From the NCBI GenBank assembly GCA_005406025.1, contig BGZK01000134.1, positions 124,001 through 188,000 on the forward strand: DNA of 64,000 nt. The letters run 5' to 3'. This DNA comes from Eumeta japonica. Taxonomy: Eukaryota; Arthropoda; Insecta; Lepidoptera; Psychidae. A program made the position numbers and the translations under genes. Each line of letters opens with the position of its first letter. The first letter of the stretch is position 1. The notes below the pieces were generated by a model. That model had not been told where the DNA came from. It worked only from the letters and a program-made list of their open reading frames with translations, and did no database searches. Of this stretch, positions 45,302-56,700 are shown in pieces.

Positions 45302-47560
45302 TTAAGACCTAAAAACCTTCAACAGATTTAGGAAATTGGCACAATGTCGCTTTACCTCATTAATATATTTGCACCACAGTAGATTTCTGTCAAACCATAA
45401 GCCCAAGTATTTTACACAATCTGATAAAATTAATGATGGTCCACCAATTGTTATATTTGGTAACATTCTTTTTTTACGTCGACTAAAAAGATATAATTTA
45501 GTTTTGTTACTAGACAGTTGTAAATCCAATTCATCTACCACTTGGACAATACAATTTAATGAAGTTTGGTTATAAGATTCACATAGTTTGATGTCCTTAT
45601 CTTTTACGTAAATCACAAAGTCGTCGGCATATTGTGAAATACATATATTTTGTGTTAAGAAACGCCAGATTTTGTATGTGGCTATATTAAAAAGAAACGG
45701 TAAAATGGGATCCCCCTGTGTTAATCTTTTGTTTGTTTTTCTGATGATTGTTGTCTCTCTATCATCAGACCTGACTTTTAAATCTCCTTCACTTAGGAAT
45801 GACCAAAGATATTTACAATACTTACTTCCAACCTGTAATTCGTCCAACATACTTAATACACTTTCGATGGCAACATTGTTATAGGTATTCTAAATATCTA
45901 AGAAGTAAGCCAATGTTGGTTCATTTTCTGAGACACATATTTGAATATATGTAACCAAACGACTTAGACAATCTATGCATGATTGAGATTTTCTAAAACC
46001 AACTGTGTAAGGGGATAATATTTCATTATTCTCCACATACCACTCTAAACGTCTTAATGGCATATTATGAAAAACTTTGCATATACATGACATCAAAGAC
46101 ATAGGTCGCAGTTTAAGACCTACGGAACCACGATTAGAGACTTTTGATATAGATAGAATTAAAACATCGCGCCATTGTACTGGGAAAATTCCGGATTCAA
46201 AAATCAAATTATATAACATTAAAAGAAATCTTTATCCGTCTATTGGAAGATTATATATCAAACTGTATGTAATTTCATCATCACCAGGTGCGGTATCTTT
46301 CTTTTTTAAACAGCTCTCTAGCTCTGTTATAGTAAAATCTGATTCTAATATATCATTTCTGGATGTAAACTTTGGATGTTTATTCGTTATGGAATCTGGA
46401 GTGAGAGAAAATAACAGTTTTTTCTGTTTGTTTAAAGGAACAAAATATCTTTGCTTTTTAATACCTTTCATCCATCTCATTCTTCTTAACATTTCTGATG
46501 CTGTCGTACTTTCATCTATTGAATTACAAAAATTATGCCAGTGTGATGACGTGGCTTTCCGTATGAGTTTATAAGCTTCTCGAGTTTTTGATTCCATTAC
46601 AGTGAGATTGTCGAAAGTTGGATTTCGTCTAAATATACTAAGGGCTAGGTAATTTCCTCTGAGTTCTGAGGTTTGAATTTCGATTCCGGATCTTTCCATA
46701 TTCCTATTAAAGGAATACTGACTTCTGCAGCAGTTTTGAATTGCGTTAGTAGGTAATTATACATTTCCTGTACGTGTGATGCGTCCGATAAATTAAAATT
46801 ATCGATTCTATCTACACCAAATGACGTTATTAGGGTATCATTGAATGCTGTCCAATCAATCTTCTTAAAATTCCGTCTACGAATGTTTTTATCAATTTTA
46901 GGAATGTTCTTATTTAATTTACTCATCAAGTGATCACTACCTAGATTTTCATTCATAACTTACCATTCAAATCTTACAGCGATATCAATAGAGACAAACA
47001 AGATATCTGGCGACTTTTTTTGTAGGAATCCGTTAATCAATTTAACTCTAGTGTCTGAACCTTCATTGAGGAAAATATGACCATTTTCTAATGAAGAGTC
47101 GGAAAGTTGTTCTCCTTTCAAGTCTGATTTAGAAGACCAGTTACTATGATGGCAGTCAAAGTCACCACATATTAATGTATTGTTTGAGAAAAGTGTAAAC
47201 AATTCGTCCCAGTCTGATGCCTGTGTTCTGACAGACGATGGACAATACATTAAAACAATGGTATGTATATATTGACAGTTATATAATCTAACATGAGAAA
47301 CTTCTATATCGGCGTGTCGCATTTGAATGCTTTTCAATTCACTTCTAATTGACCAATGCACAAGTATGGCCACCCCACCATAAGAATCATTTCTATTCTT
47401 TCTGTAGTTGTCATAATCTCGTATACGTATATTGTCGTATGAATGTAACCAAGTTTTACTCAATACGGCTACGTGAATTTTTTCCTTATTTAGAAGTTTT
47501 TGGAAACTTACCAATTTAGGCTTCAAACTTTGTGCATTCTATTGCAGAATCTTAATGCTA
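45302..47560 (-). pseudogene. LINE ORF2: endonuclease and reverse transcriptase, inactivated
   Basis: The endonuclease begins near ILQ(stop)NAQSL, where the conserved W of ILQWNAQSL has become TAG. LSKTWL, YGGVAILV and GDFDCHHSNW follow. An in-frame stop lies at 46960 and a frameshift near 46690. The reverse transcriptase shows APGDDEITYS, RPMSLMSCICKVF, GFRKSQSCIDCLSRL, TQGDPILPFLFNI and the catalytic QYADDFVIY. Two more in-frame stops interrupt it at 46232 and 45890, the latter in LDI(stop)NTYNNV. All breaks look like single-base decay rather than rearrangement. The enzyme would copy LINE RNA at a nicked target in the nucleus. Confidence 0.85.
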
Positions 47561-47906
47561 ATATTTTAAATAGTGTATTAACCATATTTTATGCTAAAAA
47601 TGTATATAATTGTCATAAAGATTCTTTGACCCGATAGATAACACCTTATAAAGACTTTCATTTCATCAAAGATCACCACAAATACGGCACAAATTTTTTC
47701 TTCCGTTGATTTTTTTTGACATCTAAATAGCGTAAACTTTTTCAGTAATTTCTTTAGCTCCAATCTTCTATGTTTAATATCTTTGCTATCTGTCAAACTT
47801 TTTAGTTCATCTTCCGTTTCTCCACATTCATTGATATTTTATTCTGCATTTTGAACCTCTATTTTTTTTATTTTCTCTTTTCTGGACTTCTTACTTTTCT
47901 TTTTTT
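47561..47906 (-). other. LINE ORF1-ORF2 junction, decayed
   Basis: The ORF at 47578-47796 is lysine-rich and probably belongs to the ORF1 C-terminus or spacer. No motif is recognised. Confidence 0.4.
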
Positions 47907-48460
47907 TTAAGCCATAAATTCTGTGTCTCTTATATTTCTTTTTGGGCTAGCCTCTCTGTGGATTTCAGCATTTGTAAGAATTTGACTATATGTTGAGCGG
48001 ATTGCATTGCTTGTTTGCATTGGTACTTCCAAAGATTGAATTATTTTCATCGGGTTTTCTCTCTGACTTGTCCCTACTACAATCTGGAGTGCGTTTCTGC
48101 AGGTGATATTTTCTCTACTCATACCATTCTTTTTCTTTACGATACGAAAGACAAGATCTGTCTAGGACAAGATGAAGGCCTTTGCAATTAAGGCACTTAA
48201 ATGTTTTTAAATCGCAATTAATATGTTCCGAACTTCCGCATTTAGGGCATAATATTTTCTTCGTTGCGCATACTTTAATTATATGTCCAAATATCCAACA
48301 TCCGGAACATTGAGTTACAGGAAAAATGTAACTGTGTACGGCGAATTTGCATTCATATGCGGACACATATGTAGGTAACGTTTTATCTTCAAAACATATT
48401 CTCAAACTTTCACTTTCAACCCATTTCCCATTAAAGTTTAAACGTTTCAATCTTTTATTG
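47907..48460 (-). pseudogene. LINE ORF1: gag-like zinc-knuckle protein, inactivated
   Basis: CSGCWIFGHIIKVC is a C-x2-C-x4-H-x4-C knuckle. It is followed by CPKCGSSEHINC and CLNCKGLHLVLDRSC, the triple-knuckle arrangement of Jockey/I ORF1 proteins that bind element RNA. The frame changes near 48120 and continues as NALQIVVGTSQRENPMKII. The N-terminal half (to 49104) is broken into several frames. Confidence 0.75.
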
Positions 48461-49196
48461 CTAAAATCTTTATTTCGCTTTTCATTACCGTTAAAATTTC
48501 TTCTTCAGTGAATTCTAAATCCACACTTTTTATCAATCCATATGTCATAGTAGTTTCTAAAGTTTTCCAGTTACACGACGACGAGTTATACAAGACAGTT
48601 ATACTCAAGCTGTTTGGATTTTTCATTTTTTACCAGTTTAATTGTATCATTATCATTCTCGAAGTAAATGAGAACCTTGAAGGGAGATTTGTACTTAATA
48701 TTACTTATGTTACAAATATTTTCATTTCTTAGTAATTTTGCCAAAGCCATTTGTTTGTGTAATTCATTTTTGGAAGTAACGAAAATTTAGAATTTCGACA
48801 TCTCTTCTGATATAATTAAACTTTCTTCGACTTGATACTGATTTAAAGAATCACTTCTTAAAGAACTTTTTTGTTTCGTCTTACTTCTATAAAACCTTTT
48901 TCACTATTCGTATCTTCTTCATGTCCTTTCCAATTTTCCGATCTAATGTCAAAATTCTAAGAAGTCAGAGTCGTGCAATCTTTCTCTAACTCCAAAAACT
49001 GATTTACTCTCGTTTCTAATATTTGATTTAATTTCAATTCACATTCTTTTTAATAATTCCGTATCGTTTTTATCATTCCCGTCCGCAGAGTTATTGTCAT
49101 CCATAATTAAGGAAGATTGTAAGTATCACAACAAAACACATGCGCGCGTACTCTGCTAATGACGTGTGATCTTATGAGCGGTCGCGAGGGACTGAA

Positions 49197-49209
49197 CCCA
49201 AGTAACAAA
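49197..49209 (+). repeat. Left 13-bp terminal inverted repeat
   Basis: CCCAAGTAACAAA; a perfect inverted match to 56701-56713. The preceding bases are GACTGAA. Confidence 0.85.
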
Positions 49210-49260
49210 GTTCTCCTGTAGTGCACAGTTTACAGGCTTACAGCGCTAGTATCTCTCTCT

Positions 49261-49620
49261 TAGTGGTTCCAGGTTTTGCTACCAAGCTTATAACAGGTCA
49301 CACGGAGTTTGTTTGCGTTTATAGTACATCTGTTCTTATAAGTTCACTTATAGTCGTGTATAGAACAAAATTATAGGCGCAGTAAAGGCTAAGATAGCTT
49401 ATAAAAGTGGTGCAAAGGTGTAAATACACTTGAGAAAACTTGCTCCAGTAAGTTAAACTTATAATCCCATACAAGAAGTAATTATAAATCCGCTATAAGT
49501 GTCACACGCTAGTAATAGTAATTTATAGAACTAAATACACTTAGAACCATTTGCACTTGTTACTTGACCTTGTAGGGGTGTATAAGTCAACTTTATGTGA
49601 CAATTATAAGTGAATTAGTT
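49261..49620. repeat. Left subterminal motif array
   Basis: TATAAGT or its complement ACTTATA, with close variants, occurs at about 49337, 49346, 49399 (TATAAAAGTG), 49455, 49493 (CTATAAGTGT), 49580 and 49603 (TATAAGTGA). The array starts with TAGTGGTTCC, shared with the right end. Such arrays are typical transposase or accessory-protein binding zones in CACTA elements. Confidence 0.6.
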
Positions 49621-49849
49621 CTACAGTGGTTTCTTTTAAGAGTAAGTGTACTTGGTATTATTGTGGGCTCTCGAATGCTATTATAGTCTTAATTTCTATA
49701 TAAGGGTTTCTTATAAAACTATTAGTGTCCAAAGATATCTTAGTGAAGTCCATTTAAGAAGATAATTGCTTTTAATATTTGTCGCATCTTCACGGCCATT
49801 TTGATTTCTTTTGAGTCATTGGGTTTTTGTTAAATTATATCTTACAAAA

Positions 49850-52079
49850 ATGGATGAAAACAAATGGAAGCGATTTAAAAAAAGCGGTTCATATAAGAGG
49901 AAAGTACAGAAAATATACCAACAAATGATAAGTGTGCCGTGTGCATCCATATCGAGCCAAGAACGTTCTGTAGAAGTTGGCGAGGGTTCTGGACGAAATA
50001 ATAATTTTCAAGACATTAATCCAGGAGTTTGCAATGGCGTTTCTATACAAAACGAGGTTTTACCCACAACACGTGATTTAGATTCGGACGATGACGAAGA
50101 ATATATTTGTGACGACTCTGATTCTGTGCAGGAAGATGAAAGTGACTGCTATTCAACATACGAGGAAAATAATAAACTACATAGTACCCTTAGTGAATGG
50201 GCTGTAGAACACAATGTTCCACATGTGGCGTTAAACTCATTATTAAAAATTTTAAATAAAAAGTTGAAAAATATCCTCCCTAATGACGCAAGAACTCTTC
50301 TGCAAACTAATAAAACAAATGTGGATATTATATATTCAGCTCCAGGGGAATATTGGCATAATGGCCTGAAAAAATGTTTAAAAAATATTTTGGAAGAGCT
50401 CTCCGACCCACCTAACGAAATTTCTTTAAAAATAAATATTGATGGCCTTCAAGTGTTTAAAAGTTCAAAGTACCAGTTTTGGCCCATTTTATGTTCAGTA
50501 TCTGAAATTCCACTGCCGCCTTTTGTCATAGGTAAGTAAGTACCTTTTGAGTCAGCTTCGTAGAAAAAATCATGAAAATCTTAGATAAAAATGTTTGCTT
50601 TTTTCATAGGTATCTACGCTGGTGATGGAAAACCTGAAGATCTTGACACTTTTTTGGGACCTTTTGTAACAGAAATGCAGCAACTTCAAGAGGGACTTAA
50701 AATAACAGACAAAGCACAAAGAGAAAAAATAATACATGCCAAATTACTAGCATTCATTTGCGATTCACCTGCAAGAGCTATGATAAAAGGTTTTTATTTC
50801 ACTAATAAGTATAGAAACATCTAGTACAGCTAACTAACTAATTCAGCTAATTAAAAGCAAGATAATTGTTTCAGGTGTATCGAACTTTAATGGTAAACAC
50901 GGATGCCTTAAATGCACGGTGGTCGGGGAATACTCTCACAAATCAAATACTGTGACATTTCCTCAATTCAATGGCCCCAAAAGAAATGACCAAGACTTTC
51001 GTGAAAGGAAATACGGGCAACACCACAAGTTGGACTCGCCGTTACTCAAACTCAACATTGATATGATTGAAGATTTTCCGGTGTCAGATTCGCTGCATCT
51101 CATTGACCTGGGGCTTATGAAAAGATTACTAATAGGATGGCGTGATGGCAATTTTGGTATTTATCTAACGAAATGGAGTGCTAGCGATATAGGGAAGGTT
51201 AACAATTTCTTAAATGATTGTAAAATGCCTACAGAAATACATCGGTCAGTTAGATCATTGGACGTTTTAAAACACTGGAAAGGTTCAGAGTTTCGTAGTT
51301 TTCTTTACTACCTTAGCTTTGTGATTCTTAAGAAGGTCTTAAAAGAAGAAGCTTATATACATTTTATGCATTTATTTTGTGCTATCACAATTTGTTCGAA
51401 TGAAAAACATTTTAAATTCTTTCGGATTGCTGAAGAAATGTTGGCACATTTTACAGAACAGTTCAAAAGAATATACGGTAAAGACTATGTCACAAGTAAC
51501 ATTCACAATCTCTCACATTTAGTTGACGAAGTTAAAAAATTCGGGACTTTGCAAAGTTTTAATGCCTACGAATTTGAAAATAAACTTCAACATTTGAAGC
51601 ATATGATAAGACATGGAAAAAAGCCATTACGTCAAATTGCAAGGAGAATCATTGAAATGGATTTAGTTGAGTTAAAAAGTTTAACAACAGAGAACAACAA
51701 ATGCCCAACAATAAAGAAAAGCAAACGCGGTAACAATGTTTTATGTTTAAGTGCATTTATATTATCAAATAAGAAACAAGACAAATGGTTTCTCACTAAT
51801 GATAATCAAGTGATCGAATTCATATCAGTTTATGTAAAAAAAAATGGTCAGACCCAAGAGCAAGATATAGAAATACGCGGTTATGTTGTGCAACAAACTC
51901 AAGATGCTTTTGAAAAGCCACTAAAATCTTCTTTTTTAAACATTTATCAGTGTGATTATGATGAATTCCACCGCAATAGAGAGGCTGATATCTTCAAAAT
52001 TTCAATCATTAAGTGTAAAATGTTGAGTATTTCGTATGGTAGGAAAATGTTTTTCATACCTTTGTTACATACTCTGTAA
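49850..52079 (+). CDS. TNP2/CACTA-like transposase, intact, 3 exons, 688 aa
   Basis: Exons 49850-50531, 50610-50789 and 50875-52079 join in phase (G|GTAAGT, G|GTTTTT donors; CATAG and TTTCAG acceptors) to 689 codons including the stop, with no interruption. The start is AAAAATGGATGAA; an in-frame TTG lies 39 bases earlier. Residues 78-104 are acidic. TNP2-family landmarks follow in order: NIDGLQVF with D198, YQFWPI and PPFVIG, a CDSPAR segment with D279, KHGCLKC (C298, C301), HLIDLGL (about 362-368), and HNLSHLVDEV...NAYEFENKLQHLK with E522, matching the plant YPFERYLG-LK motif. D198, D279 and E522 are the likely DDE triad. The role would be binding and cutting the 13-bp ends. Polyadenylation signals AATAAA follow at about 52089 and 52102. 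A host-domesticated copy is less likely, because the flanking repeats are intact. Confidence 0.8.
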
Positions 52080-52084
52080 GTAAG

Positions 52085-52110
52085 TGAACAATAAAAGTCT
52101 ATAATAAAGA
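52085..52110 (+). terminator. Polyadenylation signals of the transposase gene
   Basis: CAATAAAAG and TAATAAAG lie 8-30 bases after the TAA stop. Confidence 0.5.
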
Positions 52111-52580
52111 AAATTTAAGTTTTATTATTTCAATAACAATTTTCTTTCTTACAATAATATAAAAGCGAGACCAAAATCAGTCATAAAAGGTTTAATCAAT
52201 GAGGTAATCACGTTCCTTTCCTTTAGCTTATTGACGAGAAACATAATTAATCAATTATCACAATTACAAGTCTTTCAGTATCGTGTGTATCAAATATGTT
52301 TTGCTAAAAATACACTAAATTCTTTATTTATTCTAACATGTAGATAAAAATATATACTTTTAACTAACCAAACGCGACTTTTAAATCAATAGCCAAAATT
52401 CGTCAGATTACTAAGTTAAGCTAATGAAATAATCTATAGCTGTAAGTTAAACAAAAAAAGTTGAAAAGTTCAACATTAAGAATTCTGTACTTAAAACTCA
52501 CAATTCAAATAAAATAAAAAAAAATGTGTTCTACAAAACCATGGTAAGACAGCATTTGGCGCTACCTTTTGTTTAGCGCT

Positions 52581-52868
52581 AAACTTTTTTGTGAAAAGTC
52601 GCAGCTATTGATGAAAATTTCATAAATCAATAGTTTGCTACAATATAAATCGAAACTCAAGATCGACAAAATCTCCTAAAGTGACACATTTCCAAGATAA
52701 ATGCTGTAAAAAGTTTGAGAACTCCAATATTAGAAAGTTTGATGACCTGTATTTAGGAAATGTGACACTTTAAAAAATTTTATCACTCTTCAGTTTCGAT
52801 TTGTAGTAGAACAAACCATCGATTTATGGAAGATCTATCAATGACTGCGACTTTTCACAAAAAAAGTT
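52581..52868. mobile_element. MITE with about 120-bp inverted arms, nested in the transposon
   Basis: The left arm (ACTTTTTTGTGAAAAGTCGC, AATCGAAACT, AAAGTGACACATTTCC) is inverted at the right (GGAAATGTGACACTTT, AGTTTCGATT, GCGACTTTTCACAAAAAAAG). It sits between the two convergent genes, so neither ORF is cut. The arms differ by point changes; no ORF. Confidence 0.75.
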
Positions 52869-53300
52869 GTAGGTGAGGCGCAACTCCTCGGGCTCAACAC
52901 AAAAATCTTCTAACCCTTTTCGAAGGCTTTGTTTCCACATGGAGACGATAGCATTCATCAATATAAACAGCTTTTACTGTTGATACTACTATTTTGTACA
53001 TTGTTTGTTTGATTTTTAATTTTAGTTATACTACAATACAAAATTTTGTTGTATAGGTACATCAAAAATCACTTTTTTCACGTTTAGTTAAATAGGTGTT
53101 CGTCTATTCAACCAACAAATCTTAGTTACCAAGGCAACTTTAAAATAAACTTAGAAAATAAAATAAAAACTACGAAACAACTAATACCACCATCAATAAT
53201 TATTCCCACCTAATCTAGGATTATTCAAAAATCAGTAACAAAAAATGAATCAAGGTACCAAATATAGGTATGTTCTAAAGGTTCAGCGTATATGAACACA
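52869..53300. other. 3' spacer between the convergent genes
   Basis: AT-rich, presumably the 3'UTR of the minus-strand gene. Confidence 0.4.
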
Positions 53301-54796
53301 TTAACTACGTACGCAATTACCCGGGAATCCCTTGGCCTTTTTATCAGGCTTCTCCTCATTATTTTGATAGAGAATCTGAACACTGTTTTGGTCAGATCTC
53401 TCTTCATTATTTTGTTCAGGAGCCTCAACATTGTTTTGACCGGAGACCTCTCCGTTAACGTTCTCAATTGGCATATCTATTGGATGAGTTTTTGCTGTTG
53501 CTTTTTTCTTTACTCTAACTTTTGGAGCCGACATCCTCTGATTGCTTTCGCTGCGTTTATGAGCATTTTTCAAAATGGTTTTAAAAAATTTATCGCAGTC
53601 CACTTTTGTAAAACTTTCATCTGTTGCATGGATAATATCAAAAAAAAGAGAAATTGTTCTCGTAAACGCTTTGAAACATATTTTTACTGCTTCCTTCTTA
53701 GAAAAACCAGTCCACGTACATTGCTTTAGAAAATTTCTTTCAAACAAAGAATCGACCAAATGGTAAGCATTTACGCCTTTGCCCAAACCTTTAGAACACA
53801 CGCCGACAAATTTCATCAACATATTTTCCTTGAATGTTCTATTCGATAGCTTTTTTTCAAATTCCTCAAGGTCTTTGATATTTTTTATTAGAATTGGCTC
53901 TCCGTCAATCGTTTTTTGTGATGCACTCACTTTTATGAATGATCTTATCTCTGTTTGTATTTCTGAGATTTTTACACACATATTAGTTTGGATTTCGTAT
54001 AAGGCATTTTGGTTGGCTATAATTGTTGCTATGCTCTCCTTAATAGCTTTAATTTCTTTAGTTGGTGTTGAAATTTCCGGTTCTATGTGTGTATAAAGGA
54101 GGAAACTCTCTTCCGGAATCGTGACAGGGAAATTGCCCTCAACTGTTTCAACAATCTGGTCTTGGGGCACAAAACAGCAATCTTCTTGGATTTTTTGGGC
54201 TACTTGAGTGACTGTCGACGTGGTACTTTGCTCTTGATCATGATTCTGAAAAAAAAATGATTATAACATTTTTATGATTAAGTCTGTAAGTGGGATACGA
54301 GGGTACTATTGTATAATGGGCGAAAGGTTGACCATCTCTCACCATTATACGTACAACTAGTTCTATCTTATAATACCTAATAACCCTCACAATGTATGTC
54401 AAACATGTATCTAGTGGTTCTAGAACTGGTATAGGTTTAAGTAGCTTACATCTGTTAAAGTCTTCGCCAATTCGTTGAAAGATTTCTCTGGCAAGGGATA
54501 TTTTTCCTTGCGCGATGATCGACGGTTCGTATCTCTTTCGTCAGTTTCAGTGTCTGATTTGTCACTCATTGTATCAATTTCATCCTGTGCCTCTTGAAAC
54601 GTTTTATGGTTTTTTCTTTTTACATCACACGACATGATTTCCCAAGAAGCATCAGGTGAACTATTTTCCTGCCTCCTTAATTTATTTGCTGAATTCTTTG
54701 GCCAAAAAAAAGTAATTTATTGTGCACCCACAGATCTGGTACGGCTGTCAATCTTAATTCGCCTTTTTCAATTGTTTGCACTACTGAGAAAGGCAT
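53301..54796 (-). CDS. DUF4806-domain protein of the transposon, one frameshift
   Basis: Two exons: 54796-54450 (donor ACAGAT|GTAAGC) and 54245-53301 (acceptor TTTTTTCAG), phase 0, about 430 codons if one base is restored in the A8 run at 54704-54711. The start MPFSVVQTIEKG and the W-containing VPDLWV...WPK segment (residues about 1-34) are the usual N-terminus of insect DUF4806 proteins. The middle (MSDKSDTETDERD) is acidic. A coiled-coil-like stretch (about 175-225) precedes the DUF4806 domain (about 232-311; KDLEEFEKKLSN...CTWTGFSKKEAVKICF). The tail is basic (KVRVKKK) and then has about four copies of a QNN-containing 10-11-residue repeat. Function unknown; it may bind the subterminal motifs. 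It is transcribed toward the transposase gene. Confidence 0.75.
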
Positions 54797-54911
54797 GACA
54801 GGAATCTGTAAAAAAATACACGTAACAATAAATATATTTGACATCCAACCAAAGAAATATACCGAACTTACGGAGAGAGATGCAATAGTTTACATAGAGT
54901 TTCCGTAACAT
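54797..54911. other. 5' region of the DUF4806 gene
   Basis: On the minus strand a splice acceptor (TTTTTTTACAG|ATTCC) lies 9 bases before the ATG, so an upstream non-coding exon is likely, perhaps starting in the CpG-rich patch at 55410-55530. Confidence 0.4.
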
Positions 54912-55047
54912 TGGCAGCATTGCGAATTGTTAAAAAAGAATCCGTATCTCCATGCAATAAGGTCGTCCTTATGCCCATTCTTTAATGTACGTCCTTATTG
55001 CATGGGCATGGATTCTTTTTAAACAATTTCGCAATGCTGCCCAACAT
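54912..55047. mobile_element. Short MITE with inverted arms of about 55 bp
   Basis: TGGCAGCATTGCGAA at the left is inverted at the right (TTCGCAATGCTGCCCA), and the arms continue through AAAAGAATCC and CATGCAATAAGG. Both ends are flanked by ACAT, a possible 4-bp target duplication. It lies within the 5' region of the DUF4806 gene. Confidence 0.75.
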
Positions 55048-55289
55048 AACGAAAAGAAAGCTTAGTTGCGAAACGCACTCTAAGTTACTTTGCACCTAAT
55101 ACGATTTTTTGCTTAAACGATATAGGTGCAATATTAGGGACAAACGTAAGCACTAAGAAAAGCACCCGTTCAGGGACAGGTACGCGAGGCATCATGAGTC
55201 AAGATACAAGAACTATTGAAATTTTAGGCCCAATTGCACCAATACTTATCCCAAAATATGTTCTTATGGTATGACGTTGTCAAAGCTCG

Positions 55290-55540
55290 GTTAACCGGCG
55301 CCGGCGGCTTACCTTTGGTGCTAGTGGGCGTCAGATGAACATATTAAGTAAGTAGTGCATAATATCAACTTTTCTGAGTAAACGAAAAATTATTGCTCAA
55401 TATTATTCACGCACGTCCGCCGTCGTCACATTAGCACAGCTAAGAGTTTACTGAACAAGAACAGACACGCACGCGGCGTGCGAGCGAGCGCCGCGCCAGC
55501 TTCTCCGCGCGCGGCTAACTTCAATTCAAACATTACCTAC
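55290..55540 (-). promoter_or_regulatory. CpG-rich patch, possible promoter of the DUF4806 gene
   Basis: GCGGCGTGCGAGCGAGCGCC and CTCCGCGCGCGGCTAAC lie about 650 bases upstream of the start codon. The minus strand carries TTCAGTAAAC, initiator-like, just downstream of the GC-rich run. Inference only. Confidence 0.3.
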
Positions 55541-56340
55541 ATAACACAGGATTCCCCGCAGTTATACCACAGGTTATACCCTAAAAATACCTATCTAGTA
55601 CATTTACGGATGATTTCCAACAAGCAGCAATTACATTCTTTAAAAAATATTTAAGAAATGAAGTAATAAAACTAATTACCTAGTTAACACTCGTCACTGG
55701 TGAAATGGTCGTAAAAAGGGAAGACGTTGCAATTTTTACACCAATTTTTTTTCCTTTAACAATAATTTTGTGCGTTCTTAGTTCAAAACAATGTGAACTG
55801 GCCTTTCTTCAGAATATGTTAAAACTTTATGGCCACAACGATGGCAATTGCGAGATAACAATAATGAGTTTCAATCCAAGGCCATCGTTTTTAAGGCTCT
55901 AATATCATTTTTAGTCAAAAAACGGTCTATGTCCAGAAATATAACCATAATAGTTCGACTAAAGTCACAACTAAAACATAAAAATAATAAAACTCTTCGC
56001 TATTATACGCTATATATTAATAAAACGCTAATAAAAAATAATAATAATAAAACGCCATTATAATTAAGCATTAGACATTTGTATGCGGAACCCTAATTCG
56101 TCATAATATGGCGCGACAATGCTATTGGGACTAACATTATTTTTAAATACAACTTAGTAAATACGCCGTGTTCAAAAGGCGAACGAAAATTGAGATGTAA
56201 AACACAATATACTTCACCGAAAATACTTACGCGGTTGCGGTGCAAACGTGTATGCACGTGTAATATAACGTGCCAAATACTTGTTAATACGTTTAATATA
56301 AAATAGATTAACTTACCTTTTATTTTTATTCTCAATCGCA
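55541..56340. other. Transposon interior without a gene
   Basis: AT-rich. ORFs at 55705-55902 and 56093-56341 match nothing known. A CGGAACCCTAATTCG phrase at 56086 is the end of the common dispersed repeat, so a fragment of it is nested here. Confidence 0.4.
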
Positions 56341-56394
56341 CAACACTACAAAACAGGAAAGTAACAGAAGCGCGGTGTACGTTACAAGCTTGCC

Positions 56395-56600
56395 TGGTTC
56401 TATTAAATGCTTATAGGGAGCGTCGCGGGAGTAAATGGTTCTCCGGAATCTAACTATAAGTGTATTATGGGCATAAGTCGTGGTGTCTGGTTCTATTAGA
56501 TGCTTATAGTTGGCTTCGCGGGAGCAGATAGTTCTGCGTAGTCCAACTATAAGTGTATTATTGGTCTAAGTGGTGCTCGTCAAATCTACTATGAGTGTTT
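56395..56600. repeat. Right subterminal array with 93-bp tandem duplication
   Basis: TGGTTCTATTAAATGCTTATAG at 56395 recurs as TGGTTCTATTAGATGCTTATAG at 56488. Each unit ends with AACTATAAGTGTATTAT (about 56452 and 56545). A third relative, CTACTATGAGTGTTTTATTAG, follows at 56585. This is the same TATAAGT motif as in the left array. Confidence 0.75.
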
Positions 56601-56700
56601 TATTAGCAAAAATACGCGTATAAAATGGGCCCTTTTCCGTGGTTATAAACTTTTACTAGCTTGTTATAGACCTGGCTCCGGAACCACTACAAAACCACAT

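Larger units (their letters stand above)
45302..49104 (-). mobile_element. Jockey/I-type LINE, nearly full length, decayed
   Basis: A minus-strand non-LTR retrotransposon. From right to left it holds ORF1 (gag-like with zinc knuckles), an endonuclease and a reverse transcriptase. The ATG of ORF1 can be placed at 49104 (MDDNNSADGN), but that frame stops after 21 codons. The 3' end is uncertain. The DNA transposon at 49197 begins only 92 bp upstream of ORF1, so it probably sits in the LINE 5'UTR. Multiple stops show the copy is inactive. Confidence 0.85.

Noticed and set aside
49811..49849. Earlier start (TTG) for the transposase
   Set aside because: The ATG at 49850 has a good context and matches eukaryotic initiation. 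The upstream codon is TTG.
53292..54096. Plus-strand ORFs of 145 and 105 codons
   Set aside because: They are antisense to the DUF4806 exon, which has splice sites and a domain match.
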